Source: Eucalyptus grandis
Taxonomy: Eukaryota > Streptophyta > Magnoliopsida > Myrtales > Myrtaceae
Length of the DNA stretch: 64,000 nt
Assembly: GCF_016545825.1 (NCBI RefSeq)
Contig: NC_052615.1
Span: 24,048,520-24,112,519, forward strand
Direction: 5' to 3'
Shown: positions 35,385 through 48,746 of the stretch, one piece after another
Layout of the letters: each line of letters opens with the position of its first letter
How positions within the stretch are numbered: the stretch's first letter is position 1
Notes under the pieces: generated by a model
What the model was told of the DNA's origin: nothing
Seen by the model: the letters and a program-made list of their open reading frames with translations, nothing else
The model's database searches: none
Program-made: the position numbers and the translations under genes

Positions 35385-36073
35385 TTCTGACCTTTGTTCA
35401 TTTGTACCTATTCATTTCCTGACATATGTCTCGGATCTTCAATTAGTATTGCATAAATACCCGACGAGTTACAGGTTTACTTTTCTAGACCTTAGATTAA
35501 TTGTCTACATGCTTTGTTGGGTGCTTATTTCTTCATACTGCAATTTCATTTACCTGTATGTTTTCTTTTATGCTTCAATTAGCTATTTTAGAAATGGCAC
35601 GAATGAGCCATCCATAAGTGATCACTTAGCATTAGGATTCATGTTGCACGAAAATGTAAAATATTGTTTGATCACCTTTGATAACAACCCAACTCATAGG
35701 TATCGAAGGGCGCTAACAAACATCTTTAGCATAACCCAAGTCCCTAAACTCAATAAATCTCTGGTTCCATGGAAATCAAGGGAGGTGACCTAATCCTTGA
35801 TTGGGTTTCTAGATGCCCCCAACAAAGAGGCTACGAACGGCTCATAGATAATGTTTTTAGGTTGTCTAAAAACTTAAAATGAACCCCTATCATGGTAGGT
35901 ATAAGTTTGGGACCCACGTTCATAATTAATTAACCGAGCATGGCCCACCAACTAGACGTCACTTTTGAAGCCGTCTCTTTTGAGGACGCTTGCTTGGACT
36001 ATTTTATGAGCAAATACTCCAATATCTACCCGTTAAAGGAATATTTTCTCACTTCGAATGGCAGGTCGTGACG
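35385..36073 (+). mobile_element. Diverged LTR fragment of the Tat/Ogre type
   Basis: It follows the second half of the 5' LTR (about 3,685-4,628) in order: 'tattcatttcc(t/c)ga(c/t)atatgtctcgg', 'gggcgctaa', 'ataacccaagtccct', 'ttgattgggtttctag', ending near 'ggtcgtgacg' (compare GCGACA). No pol follows. It ends CER1-like pseudogene 1 within intron 3. Confidence 0.65.
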
Positions 36074-36113
36074 CATCCCAATAAATGTTATTCTTGTTAT
36101 AGGAGTATAAATA

Positions 36114-36335
36114 TCAAAGTAGTTTAATCCTTTCTTTGTGTAACTTTTTGGTAATAAGACTTGCTTTATAATTATCAATGAAACCATTAGCTTTACACTT
36201 CTTTTTCAAGATCCATTTACATTCAATTGGTTTATTTCTCGATAAAAGATTAACCAATTCCCAATTGTTATTACTTAGGATAGAATTAATGATTTTTCTA
36301 GAGCTAGTCAGTATGCACTTGCCTATCATAAACAA
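36114..36335 (-). pseudogene. Ty1/copia reverse transcriptase fragment
   Basis: The 73-codon minus-strand piece reads NNNWELVNLL, then ECKWILKKKCKANGFIDNYKASL. This matches the start of copia RT, where W-x-LV-x-LP, CKWVFK-K and a YKARLVA motif occur in order. It is a short isolated relic between an LTR fragment and a solo LTR. Confidence 0.75.
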
Positions 36336-36702
36336 AAGAGAAATGCTTATAGGACTATTCTTAATCTACTATGTAAGATTAATAGCCTGTTCTAAAAAAA
36401 ATAATAATAAATAATTATTATGGGGTCCACTCTTTCAAAAGTTTATGGCTCACAACATGCCAGTGATTCCATTACTCTCATAGTGGCAAAAAAAAAAAAA
36501 AAAAAAAATTCTAACAAAGCCCTTAACAAAGTTAAATGAATGATTCAAGTTGCATTATTCCTCATCGAGCGTTATGTACTGCCATGTAAACACAATCCCA
36601 AAATTTCTCCTCCATAACTCACAAAAATTTGAAAATCATATTGTCCACACCAACTTTTATTCCCTCTTTTTTCCTTTGTTTCCTTAGTGTCCTAGCACAC
36701 TC
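36336..36702. other. Short AT-rich spacer
   Basis: A poly(A) run lies at about 36,487-36,509. Nothing else recognisable was seen. The last five bases (cactc, 36,698-36,702) are the left target-site copy of the next solo LTR. Confidence 0.5.
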
Positions 36703-39073
36703 TGTCACGCCCTGAACCTCGAGCTCGCCAACATCCCACCATGGTCATGCAAATGCGACATTTCCAAGTAGTGTCGCCGACCCCATACATTTATTAATGC
36801 GTAAGCGGAACGTATTATAAAACCCCTGACAATAAAATACGGGATAGAAAAGCAGGAAGCAAAACCACAACATAACACTTACATAATTCAACAGAATTAC
36901 AAACAGAGGTCTACGGCCAAAAGTCTACAAAAGACCGGCTCTTAAAAATGAATTGTCCTACGACCTACAAGTCGGACACGTTCTCCAATCTTATGACTTC
37001 ACTTCTACAACTCCTCAAGGCCAACCAAGGCTATCTGGTCGCTCCGTCCACCAGGGACCTGAAATTTTAATCCTACAACTGGGATGAGACGATGTCTCAG
37101 CAAGTTCAACCCCTTAAACCCCTATTAGAAAGAAAATACGCCCGGGTGGCCTAGCCACATCACACGAAGACTTACCTCGCCTCGGCTTTCATCCGAGGTT
37201 AGCACAATTTATATAATTCAACCATGTACAATTATGATAACCAAACAACCATGGCACAATCACATTATCAAAACAATTCAACCACTTGGATCGTCTCAGC
37301 GATCAATCGACTCGGCCGATTACATGTCATTCTAGCAAATCAATCATTGCTCTCAATCCCGGCCCTATAGGAAGGTTTAACAATCAGTGGCAATCACGGC
37401 CCCACTCGGCACGACCTTTAATTAGGTGGTCCATCATGGCCTCACTGGGCACGACCTCTCCTAGGTGGTACATCACGGCCTCACTGGGCACGACCTCTCC
37501 TAGGTGGTACATCACGGCCTCACTGGGCACAACCTCTCATAGGTGGTCCATCACGGCCTCACTGGGCACGACCTCCAATAGGTGGTCAATCACGACCTCA
37601 CTGGGCACGACCTCTAATAGGTGGTCAATCACGGTCTCACTGGGCACGACCTCTCCTAGGTGGTACATCACAGCCTCACTGGGCACGACCTCTAATAGGT
37701 GGTCAATCACAGCCAATCTCCCATCAATTTCTACGCTTAGGATTTTATAAAGAATCCTATTTATCACAATCACACTCCATTTGCCACAATCAATCATCAA
37801 ATTCAAATTCAAATTCTAAATACACAAAGAACGATCGGACGAAATTATGGGAGAATAAGGTTCCAAAATAATTTTCAGAATTTATTAAATAATTAAATTT
37901 AATTCCGAAAATTAATTAAATAATAATATCCATGTCTTTCACGATCCACACTCGATTTATAATATCCAATCGTCAATTTCAAAATCTGACTACACAAAGA
38001 ACAGCCGGTACGAAATTCTGAGAATTTAGGGTCCTAACAAAATTTTCGGAATTTAATAAATAATTAAATTTATTCCGAAAATAATTAAATAATAATATTT
38101 TAATCATTTCGAATAATAAAATATCATTAAATTATTAAACAATTTCGAAATATTTATTTAATCCCAAAAGTAATTCATTTATGTCAAATCACCATTATAC
38201 TAATATAAACATCAATTTAACCTTAACCAAACATACTTTAAGTTAATCCAACCTCTTAATCTAATTCACAATTAAATAAACTCAACTAACCACATAAGCT
38301 TAATCAAATTGAAGTCCATAAAATTAATCCGATGTCACCACACTTCAATTCACATCTTCACTTGTCTATAGAACCAACTTAAGTCCCAAAAGCAAGACCA
38401 AAGGCGGGCCTACTAATTTCTCAAGCCAAAATAGCCATTCTCTAATTTAATTTCTGAAAAATTCTAATTACATGAAAAATCTTCTGAAGATTAGTCAATG
38501 TTCCTAAAATGATTTGTGAAACACCCAGACTTCCAATTTCTGAATTTGATCTCAATTCCACGGTTAATTTCACTTTGGCACGATACTAGTGCGGCCCAAC
38601 CTACTGGGTAGCCTTTAGAACTTTTTATACATTTGACCTGTGGTTGATCATCTCAAGCCACAATGTACATCTTTGAAACATTGGCGACTTTCGGTTGTCG
38701 GGGTAATCTCAAGGTTTCAAATACGAACACAGGGTACCCAATCGATAGAAAAGTCGGTCCAATGCCTATCAACAAGAATTGTGTGATCTAGTGGAATCAC
38801 CCACACCTGATCACATGCCTCTGTCGAGTCGACCTATCTCCGATCTCTAATTGATTTTTAATTGTGCCGTAATGACCCTTGCAGATTTGCTCGGTCGAAA
38901 GATCGCTTCCTAGTCAAATTCTCGAGTCTGATGCATTAGAAACTCTTAACAGCTTCACCCGATAGACTAGTTTCCACATGAGTGGCCAACTCAAGGAAAA
39001 GAACTATATGCGTGCCAACGAAATGCCCGTCTCAATTTATTGAAAATAGAATCGGAAAAATCGGGATGTCACA
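36703..39073 (+). mobile_element. Solo LTR (2.37 kb) upstream of the CER1-like gene
   Basis: It begins TGTCACGCCCTG and ends GGGATGTCACA, with the 5-bp duplication cactc on both sides (36,698-36,702 and 39,074-39,078). It belongs to the family of 207-3488: starts match, and the 38,450-39,073 end parallels 2,840-3,488. It lacks the roughly 1.1-kb middle block of that copy and has a 39-bp minisatellite instead. No internal region is present. Its right end is 138 bp from the TATA box of the CER1-like gene. Confidence 0.9.
37391..37715 (+). repeat. 39-bp minisatellite, about 8 copies
   Basis: Units start near 37,391, 37,432, 37,471, 37,510, 37,549, 37,588, 37,627 and 37,666. Each contains 'cactgggcacgacctct' and 'taggtggt'. 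Because 39 is a multiple of three, the plus strand stays open through the array as a 13-residue repeat (TASLGTTS core), which is most likely a by-product. Confidence 0.9.
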
Positions 39074-39211
39074 CACTCTTACAACATTATTCATTCAATA
39101 ATGTACTTTATAAGCCAGAAAGTGGGCGTCCAAGTCCCCTTTTCTTTAAAGCAACGGGTGTCATTCATGCAATTTCCACCCTACTGGATCCCACAGATAG
39201 CGGAGAAGCAT

Positions 39212-39218
39212 TATATAA
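39212..39218 (+). promoter_or_regulatory. TATA box of the CER1-like gene
   Basis: TATATAA lies about 95 bp before the ATG at 39,313, leaving room for a 60-70 base 5' untranslated region. Confidence 0.65.
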
Positions 39219-39256
39219 GGTCCAACAACTACCAGAGCAATGCCTGTGCTGAGACT

Positions 39257-39291
39257 CAGAGAGAGAGAGAGAGACAGAGAGAGAGAGAGGA
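39257..39291 (+). repeat. (GA)n tract in the CER1-like 5' untranslated region
   Basis: Two GA runs interrupted by one 'ca' lie between the TATA box and the start codon. GA-rich leaders are common in plants and can bind BBR/BPC factors; that role here is inference. Confidence 0.7.
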
Positions 39292-39312
39292 GTGGTGGTT
39301 TCGAAGTGAATC

Positions 39313-41560
39313 ATGGCCTCTAAACCAGGACTCCTTACTGATTGGCCATGGAAGCCTCTTGGAAGCTTCAAGGTGTGAACTCTCTCTCTCTCTCTCTCTC
39401 ATGCATGCATGCCGAAGAAAAACTTGCGCACTTCGGCAACCCTTTGCATAGTTACTTGGGCTTATTGTCAAGGTTTATGCAAACAAAGTGCGTCAATATA
39501 GATCTGCTAATGCACGATCCGATGCTTCACTACCTCCTCGTTATTAAGAGGCTAAGACTCATTATCATCGGTTAAGATTTTTTATTTTTTTTTGCTCCAA
39601 AATGCTTAGTCTTCAGTGGCCAGCGCCTAGGGATATTTTAATCATGCTTGTGTCACCCCATGGGAATACTTTAACTTAAACCCTAGCTGATAATAATCAG
39701 GTCAATCATAATCATTAATCACATAGATCCAACGCGAATCATACAAAGCTTGATTTCATGCATGATTGACGACTCTAACTGTATCCATTTCATAGATCTC
39801 ATCCAGGCAGGAATATTTCCTCGCCTCATGGCCAAACATAGTACTACATTGGGCTCTGCGTGCTTGATAATGTGAGGTAACAAAAGAACATGGGTCGTGG
39901 TTATCAACAACCATGTACTCAAATCTATCTCGCCCATGCTCGTCCGGTGGTTGAGCAGAATAGGCGACGTAGCACGTGTCTCTAGGATGCTAGAATTTAT
40001 AAGCAATGGGCAATTGGTCGATATTGCAAGCTATGTGGGAGGCACATACTCAAAAGATAGGGCAACAAAATCTTCTTATAAGGCAACTTTCTTGAAAACA
40101 TCAAGGCAACTTCCTAGGATCAATCGTTTTATTCTTTATTCTTTATTCTTTTTTCTTTTTTTGTTACAAATCCTGGGATCATTCGTTATCACCCCTTTAT
40201 TGTGCACTAAAGCAGTCGTGTCTCGCATCTAATTTTCAATTAACGACAGCTCTTCGATCCCCTATCTGTGTGCAGTACCTGGTGTTGGCTCCTTGGGTGG
40301 TCCACAGCACTTACGTATTTGTCAACAGTAATGGAAGAGAGAGAGACATGTCCACGTTCCTGATATTTCCGTTTCTGTTATGGAGGATGGTCCACAGCCA
40401 AATTTGGATAACTCTGTCTCGGTACCGCAACGCCAGAGGGAATGGCAGGATCGTTGACAAGGGCATTGAATTTGAGCAGGTCGACCGAGAAAGAGACTGG
40501 TCAGTCCCTTCATCCCTCATTACCATCTTGTTTTCTATCCCCAACAGCATATTTTATCTTTTTTGGTCAACAGGGATCAGAAAGATCATTAAAGATCGTT
40601 TTCTTTTATGTGCAACCCCATTTTTGGAATTTCTTCAACCATAACAAGAGTTTATCAAGTTGATAATATCAACAAAAAGAGAAAAATGAAAAGGGCCCTA
40701 ACTTTAATACATGGATAGAGAAGTTTTTGTGCTTGCATGTTTCATCACAGATAATTAGCTGAAATTTATACATTAAGAGTTTGTGGCTTTTATTTTTTAA
40801 TTTTTTTATTCCATTCCTTGCAGCGTGCCTAAGCATTTTTTTTTTTTTTTTTTTTTAAGTACGTAAAACATCCAAAATTTTTAGATATCAACTCATAGAT
40901 TCACATAGAGTATTTACGTAACTTTTCTAGATTTAAATAATACCGTAAACTTTGGCGGGACAATAAGATATCTGATATTTTTTGCTTTTCATGAATTGGT
41001 AGGTTGTGGTGGATGTTGAATATAATTAGTTACTCATTTATAGGAAAAGTTACAATTTTTCGCATCATTTAACATATGGATTTAGCAGACTAGTCGTAAT
41101 ATAAGGAGCATTAATATCTCGTAATCATATCATCACATAGCTAGCATGATCCTATAATTAAGGACTGGAGTCGACCATACACATAAAAAAAAATTATTAC
41201 AGCCTATCCGTGTGTTTTTCTTCAATTAAGCCTTGTTATTTCATGGAATGAACTAATATAATAATTGTTAAACATTTCCTATTTTTTTGTTTAATTTGTT
41301 AAAACATTGTGTAGGGACGACCAAATACTGTTCAATGGATTAATCTTCTACATCGGAGCGATGACACTTGCCGGAGGTTCTCACCTGCCGATGTGGAGAT
41401 CTGACGGTGTAATAACCACAGCTTTGCTTCATATGGGGCCGGTGGAGTTCCTCTACTACTGGCTTCACAGGGCACTTCACCATCACTATCTCTACTCCCG
41501 CTATCATTCTCACCATCACTCCTCCGTCGTCACTGAGCCTATTACCTGTAAGAAGTCATC

Positions 41561-41615
<55 letters not shown>

Positions 41616-44600
41616 GTTTCGTTAAATATGAGCATCTTAATCTCAAAATGCATGAAGTTTACAATAGGAAGTAGGAGATGTCCATGTCATACGTGTGTCC
41701 TAGTGTCGATCCAACTCTTCGGGTGTTTATGATGTCCATGTGATATGTATGCAAGTTTCCTTTTCTTGTAAGTATCATGAGCCATGTGATCAAGCAGTTC
41801 ACCGAGCTTTATCTTATTACACAGAACTCGTTCCTAAAGTGAGACCATCATACTTTTATTGGTTAAATATAGAGATTAATCTTTGCTTCTATTATTCTTA
41901 TGTTTAGGAACTTATGACAACAGATCTTTCGCACCTATAGTACTCTTTGTTCTTGTCCAAGTGGTGGGAGGATCTCTGTCATAATGTGAATGCATCCTCT
42001 TTGCCAGCCCTAATTTTCAGATCATGAAAATGTGCATTTTACACTGTATTCAATCAGACCTTAAGATAAACCTCTCCTGCAAATCTTAATTACTCCCTCT
42101 TTTCTTCGGCTGCCCACCAACTGTGCTCTCCACCGTCACAACATTCAAGATCACGTGGCCATTGGTGCGAGCTTGAAGCTTGAGCGACCATGGCCGCAAT
42201 TTTGAGGCCGCAAACTAGAAGAGATTGAGCTTGTGCAAGGGGCGGCTAGAGGTTTTGAAGTTGAGGAAGCCCTTGAGAAGTAAAGAGGATGATGAAATTC
42301 ATTGGTTTTAGCCAAAATGGTTAATGTTGATATGGGGCATTTTGAAAACGCCAATAATAATAATAATAATAGTACACATATCCCCTCCACCTTATCTTTC
42401 TCTAAAATAGTCCACATCGACAATTTTTACCAGCTAATTCATGTCAGTAGAATCCGTCATAGGAACCCCTCAAGGACGATCGGTCGCACGTTTAAAAATG
42501 TAAGAGAACTATTTTGAACATAAAAAAAGAAGGGAAAAAAAAAAAGAATTAGTCGGACGATTGTGAATTTCCAGTAAAAATAGAGGGACTTATTGGTGAT
42601 ATTGTTCCAAATACATTTAACTTCATATGATTTTTGCAACTTGTTTTCTCTCCTTGGAATTATGCACCCTACTTGTAGAAAACCAAAAAAAAAAAAAAAA
42701 ACTCGTTAATTTGGATAATGCTGGATGCACTAAATTCTTTTACTAAAACGTGTTCATTAGCCGATGCGTCAAATTTTGTTTGCAATGTAAATTATCTCGA
42801 TCCATCCACTTAACGATCTGACTTTTTCAAACAACCAATACATATAACTTTGACACACCCTTGCTGTACGTTTTTTAGGTAAGAAGTCGAACTATCTCTT
42901 GCGTCGTAATCAAACCGAATGTGCAATATGTTCTCTAAGTTCAATTGTACAGACCAATGAGTCGCTGAATGAAATTTTTTGTTGGTTGCAGCTGTGATTC
43001 ATCCATTTGCAGAGCACTTGGCGTACTTCGCACTGTTTGCAATGCCTCAATACACAACGGTGTGGATGGGGACGGCATCGGTCATGTCACTCGCTGGCTA
43101 TGTGACATTTATCGACCTAATGAACAACATGGGGCACTGCAATTTCGAGCTCATTCCTAAGTGGATCTTCTCATACTTTCCCCCTCTCAAGTACCTTATG
43201 TACACCCCCTCGTAAGTCTCCCTCTCGCTCTCTGAACCACGGTAATCAATCATCGGTGAGTATATTAAGATTGGTTTGCAAAGCTAGTAAACACACTTAT
43301 GTGACAGAAATCATTATTGAATGTTGAATGTGACCTCATCGACAGTTGACCACATCATTCAATAAACTAAACTTATATTTCAGTCTTAACCTAGATCATA
43401 TTGTGTAATCTAATATGATAACTTCTTGGAAGTAAATGCGTAACTTAAGTTCCTATTAAGTGTTCGATATGCTGTCACTCCATACTTCCAAAAAACGAGT
43501 GTCAATGGAAAAATTATCGTGTCGTTATTGCTAGGAGCAAAAGAAAATTATGGATGCAAGCATGTTAAGACATTTATATAGAGTAACTAATTTTAAAATT
43601 ATCATAATTTCCAATACAATAATTGTGGCGAAGTGGGTCATCGACAGCTTGACAATCGAAACATTCCTTTTAAGGAATGTGAGGAAAGGGACATGGACAT
43701 GATCATGTGTCCGAATGAATATTTGGGGACAGAAGAAGTTTTAAGAGGGCCTGCAATAAATTGGGTAGTGGTCTTAGGACAATAGTAGTTGTCACGGTAG
43801 GTTGGCGATTTATGTTTGGGTAGGTGGAATAGATTCATTTGCTTTGAAGAACATATCGATGTTCTTGGGTTACGTGGTACTTGGAATATTTCTCGTTTTT
43901 TGGAGGCGTGGAGGGGAGATTGCAGAAAGGAAGAAAAGGTAGGTGAGAAATTCAATTATCTTTTTCTGGAGGGGCCCAAGGAAAAATTTGAGGGAGTAGA
44001 AAAGAAATGAGCCCACCATTGTTCTTATCAAGAACATAAATTAGGAACCCTTTATAGAATATCAAAATTGGACAAATGAAAAGTAAATCAACAAAGAATT
44101 GGTAACTTGTGCTCTAAACAGCTCCATGGAATCATTTTCTTCAACAATTTTATTTTCACATCACATTTCTCACCTCTCAATTTTTTCCATTTAAACATAG
44201 TGTCAACGCCCATCTATCTTATTTATTTTACAATAAACTCTTGTGTGCACGCATTTTGAAAATTTTACAATTCAAATTTGAACTTTCTTAAGATGCAAAA
44301 TTTGACATTTAAATAGCTTAAAAAATTGAACCAGAGGCACTTTTTGCTTTTTACTTTCACTGAAATGAACATTTTTTGTAAGGGGATTAAATATAAACAC
44401 CTATTACTTATATAATACAGGTCATATTTTATTCCCTCTTAAATTGGATAAAGCCATTTAAAGATACGATCGCTTCAATCCAAATCGTACCGACTGATTG
44501 GCTGATCTGATCAAGCCAAGCTCTTGACGGTCATGTGGCTACTTGTTTGGTCCTTATTTCAGCAACTTCACTCACATGGACTGGTCCTTATTTCAGCAAC

Positions 44601-47600
44601 ACTGTCACTATATCTCAGGGATAGATAGTGTCATGTGCAAGGATGGTGGGTCAATTTGTTAGTGAGGAGAAATTCGAGAATAATCAAGTTTGAAACTGGA
44701 GGACGTGCAATCTAATAAAATCAATCACATTTATTGTAATCTATATGTAAAATCAAATTGAATCTTATTGAGAATATATGGGCATAAATTTTTTCACATG
44801 GCTATTAGCTCTGTTTATACAGCAAAAGAGTTGATAGGACATACTTGGAAAGAACCGTGCAAATAATCTTTTGGCTTATTGATGATATTACTCATCACAT
44901 CATTCTAATTTTCCAGGTTTCACTCATTGCATCACACACAGGTCCGGACTAACTACTCCCTGTTCATGCCTTTTTATGACTACATCTATGGAACAATGGA
45001 TAAGTCCTCTGACAAACTTCATGAGACGTCGCTTGAGCGAGAGGTGGAAGTGCCCGATGTCGTGCATCTAACCCATCTTACGACTCCCCGGTCGATCTAT
45101 CATCTACGGGTGGGATTCGCGTCTCTCGCGTCCTGGCCCGACCAATCATCAAGATGGTATCTATGGTTGATTTGGCCTGTGACTCTATGGTCCATGATGG
45201 TTACTTGGATCTATGGGCGCACTTTTGTGGTTGAGCGGCATCTCTTCAGTAAACTCAAATTACAAACTTGGGTAATTCCAAAGTATAGCCTTCAAGTAAG
45301 ATTTTATTTTATTTGCCCAGTTGATTTTTGTTTGGTATTAAAGAGTTTTTGGTGCTCTAATTTTGGACATTTTCTCATCTGCATTAATCGTTCTTTGATC
45401 TTCTTTCTAGTACTTCATGCAATGGCAAAAGGAGTCCATCAATGGTCTGATTGAGAAAGCCATTATGCAGGCAGAGGAAAAGGGGACCAAGGTTTTGTGC
45501 TTGGGTCTCTTGAACCAGGCAAGCATCTTATGACATTATAATTTCCATCTCATGAAATAATAAATTCCATCATGATAGGTTCATGATGGACACTTTTGCA
45601 AGACAAAGTCTATATGCTCATAAAATTTTATTAGGGTTTAACAAAATTATTCTGTAATACTTAAAAGAGGGAGTGGGAGCATTCGGAAGCTTAACTTATA
45701 CTATGATATATGTTGGCAATGAATAGTTTCAAAAGGTTGACATTATATTAACTGAAGATGATCTCACGAATTTTCACCCAAAAAAAAAAAAAAAAAGAAC
45801 ATTATTCAGAGAAGGGACAACTAAAAGCATGTCCCAAAACTTATTACGGTAATAGACTTTTAAATCCTTAAAATTTCATTTCTTAAATTTAAATCCTAAA
45901 ATTTGTTAGAACCGTCCATTTTAGTCCTATCATTGGCTCCGTTAAGTTTTAGCGGACAGAAAACTGTGGCATTATTTATTAACGGCCCACATTAGACTAG
46001 AAAACTAATACAAAAATCATGTTTCATTTTCGCCTGCTTTAAAAAATTGACGAATCTCAAAGAAAGGACTCTAATGCAGTGAATTTGAAATTTTTAGGAC
46101 TTAAAAACACAAAACAAAAGTTTTAAGATTCGAATAATTAGGATTTCTGCTGTCATTGTCCTTTCGAACCATGCTCGTATACTCAAAACTTGGTATTTGC
46201 AGGGAGAGGAGCTGAATGGATATGGCGGGATGTATGTGGGGAGACATCCTCAGCTCAAAGTGAGAGTAGTGGATGGGAGTGGATTAGCAGTGGCTGTGGT
46301 GGTCAATAGCATTCCTAAAGGAACTGTCCAAGTCCTCTTCAGAGGGAGGCTCACTAAGGTGGCCTATGCCATTGCTCTTGCTTTGTGCCAAAGGGGAATC
46401 CAGGTAAATAAATAATCTGGATAGTAATTCTCAAAGGCAGCTCCCCAAAAAATGCTTAAAGTAATTCTCTCATTTTTTATAGGAGTCGGGGCGGCATCTT
46501 GTGAGTAGCATTCAAGCGAAATTAGAAACATGTTCGATTCCCATATGAAATATAGGGTTCGAAAAGGTTTAAATTTAGATTCTCCTGATAGGATAATTTG
46601 TCAGACTATTCTAAAATTTTAATTTGTTAGATTATGAGGTGGTTTAATACATAAATATATTGATATTATCTTCATTATAAGGACTTCCTATTTAACAAAA
46701 AAAGGAAAGAAAATTCATATCCTCAACTAACTAAGAAAATGACACTGGATTCTCAGTAGCAAAGTGCATAAACGATTGTATAAATTAGGAAAATTCCACT
46801 TGATTCTCAGCAGGAAAGTATAGCTTTCTGATCGGCAAAAAGATTATATCTTCAATAGCAGAATAGACATAGCATCGACATTAGTTACAACACAAATACG
46901 AAAAGTTTTATCAATTTTCGATCAAAACGTGTGATTCTTCCATCTACGTGTGAACATTGTCAATTTTCAGCATAGTGGAGATAGCATGAAATTGGCCACC
47001 TTACAACAAATTTGTTAATTCAAGTCCCATAAACAAAAAAGAGGATAACAGGGCTGTTCTTGGCATCATTTACTTATTGTCTTTCTGATTTGGCCCGCTA
47101 CCTTTGACTACTCTTCTTAAATAATGATATAAAACTTATATTAGGTGGCTACACTGCATGAGCATGAGTACAAGATGCTGAAGAAATCATTCAATCACAA
47201 GTGCGACAGTAATCTGCTTCTCCAAAGTGGCCGTGCGCCAAAGGTAAATGAATCATGCCCTTAGTCACAAATGACTTCAAATATCAATGTGCATAGAATT
47301 TTAAGATTCAACGTGTTCATTTCTGGGTTTTATTTGGATTCTTAGTAAGAATTGGAACCCCACCCTAATTGCTATTACATCTGTCGATATGATGCCACAA
47401 GAACTAATTATCGCAAGTTGATGATCACGGTAATATACATGAACGAGTACTAACGATCAGTAAATTTTTAGATATGGGTAGTTGGAGATGACGTAACGGA
47501 AGAAGATCAGTTGAAAGCACCAAAAGGGACACTATTCATACCCTACTCGCAATTCCCTCCCAAAAAGTTGCGAGGCGACTGCTTCTACTGCCACACACCA

Positions 47601-48158
47601 GCCATGGTCGTTCCTCCGTCGCTTGAGAATATGCATTCTTGTGAGGTATGATATGGTGTATAATTACCATTTCAGTTAGTCTCTATTTATTCTGTTGAAG
47701 GGAGTGTGCTTTGATAATTTTTGCAGGGAAGAAAACATGTGCTTTTTATTACAAAATACAAAACTTGCCATACTAACATTCATAGTAAACTCATAATGTT
47801 AAAAGATCGATTCTACCAGCTAGTTAAGACCAGTGACACGTGTCATTGCTACTTTGGCCGAACCACAATCCTCACATCACCATGTAGCCGTTTGGATTTG
47901 TAGATTTCTTGTGTGCTGAATACATACAGCGACCCTAGTATAAATCTCCTTACTTTCGTTGTAATACTGCAGAACTGGTTGCCACGAAGAGTGATGAGCG
48001 CATGGCGGGTCGCAGGGATACTCCATGCAGCAGAAGGGTGGGAGGAGAATGAGTGTGGCTACTCCATCACCGACATCGACAAAGTATGGCAAGCTAGTCT
48101 ACAGCATGGCTTTCAACCTCTTGGCATCCCTGCTTATGTTACACAAGAGCTGAGTTAG
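39313..48158 (+). CDS. CER1-like: CER1-like very-long-chain aldehyde decarbonylase (alkane-forming enzyme), intact
   Basis: Ten exons join without frame breaks into 627 codons: 39313-39372, 40276-40499, 41315-41547, 42992-43211, 44917-45295, 45411-45518, 46203-46403, 47145-47243, 47472-47645, 47973-48158. CER1 of Arabidopsis is 625 residues. With CER3 and cytochrome b5 in the endoplasmic reticulum, CER1 turns very-long-chain acyl precursors into alkanes of the cuticular wax. The N-terminus MASKPGLLTDWPW and VLAPWVVHSTY are typical of CER1. The fatty-acid-hydroxylase-type part (about 130-270) has the di-iron histidine boxes: HRALHHH (146-152), HSHHH (159-163), HPFAEH (176-181), MGHCNFE (219-225) and FHSLHH (247-252), within membrane segments. 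The C-terminal WAX2-type half starts at about 373 (GEELNGYGG, later FIPYSQFPP and ACH-like LHAAEGWEENECG). All introns are GT-AG except intron 6, which is GC-AG. Flanking copies are pseudogenes, so this is probably the working member. Confidence 0.95.
41563..41613. repeat. (CT)n microsatellite in CER1-like intron 3
   Basis: About 25 CT units start 15 bp after the intron 3 donor (41,548). The location so close to a splice donor is shared with pseudogene 1. Confidence 0.95.
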
Positions 48159-48377
48159 ATCTATCTCGATTTACAATAAGCATGGACATATCTGTGATAC
48201 CATGCAACGCACAATACAATAGCCTCTAGGATGACTTATCTAAAATTATGCCTCACACCCTATTTATGAGGTTTTCTATTTGGATAGGATCTGTGATCTG
48301 TTTAACACGATCCATTAATAGAGTTATCGCCGAAAGACTTTTGCAGAATTACATGTTTTATGTTATTATTAAGTTAC

Positions 48378-48383
48378 AATAAA
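48378..48383 (+). terminator. Poly(A) signal of the CER1-like gene
   Basis: AATAAA lies 220 bp after the TAG stop at 48,156-48,158, a normal distance for a plant 3' untranslated region. Confidence 0.6.
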
Positions 48384-48746
48384 ACATATGTGTTGTGTAG
48401 CAATGAAATTCCTCAAGAATTTAGTTAATTGTCCTTACTAGATATAGCGTTCATAAAATCCGTAATTTAATAAATTTGAATTAAATTTACTGATTTCTTA
48501 AGAAAACGTACTCAAAGTAAATTTCTTGACTTTTTACTTACTCGATCCATCTTTCTAATAAAAATCCTTAGAAGTTGTCCCACCAGCATAGAATTGTCCC
48601 CCTTTGTGGTATGGGCAAAAGGTAAATAAATAAATAATTACACATTTTCTTCAACCACTGTTCAAGTTCATTTTCAGCATCTCCCTTTGTAAAGAGAAGG
48701 CAATTTGTGCGGTAGCAGTTCAAGATGCTCTCTTTATTTGGTTCTG
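48384..48746. other. Intergenic spacer after the CER1-like gene
   Basis: AT-rich DNA with no recognisable gene or repeat. It ends at the start of an LTR-like stretch. Confidence 0.4.

Noticed and set aside
37286..37750. 154-codon open frame with 13-residue repeats
   Set aside because: The frame is open because the minisatellite unit is 39 bp. It lies inside a solo LTR and has no domain or codon signal.
44927..45454. 175-codon frame as a separate gene
   Set aside because: Its first 123 codons are exon 5 of the CER1-like gene; the rest reads through intron 5 and exon 6 in the wrong frame.
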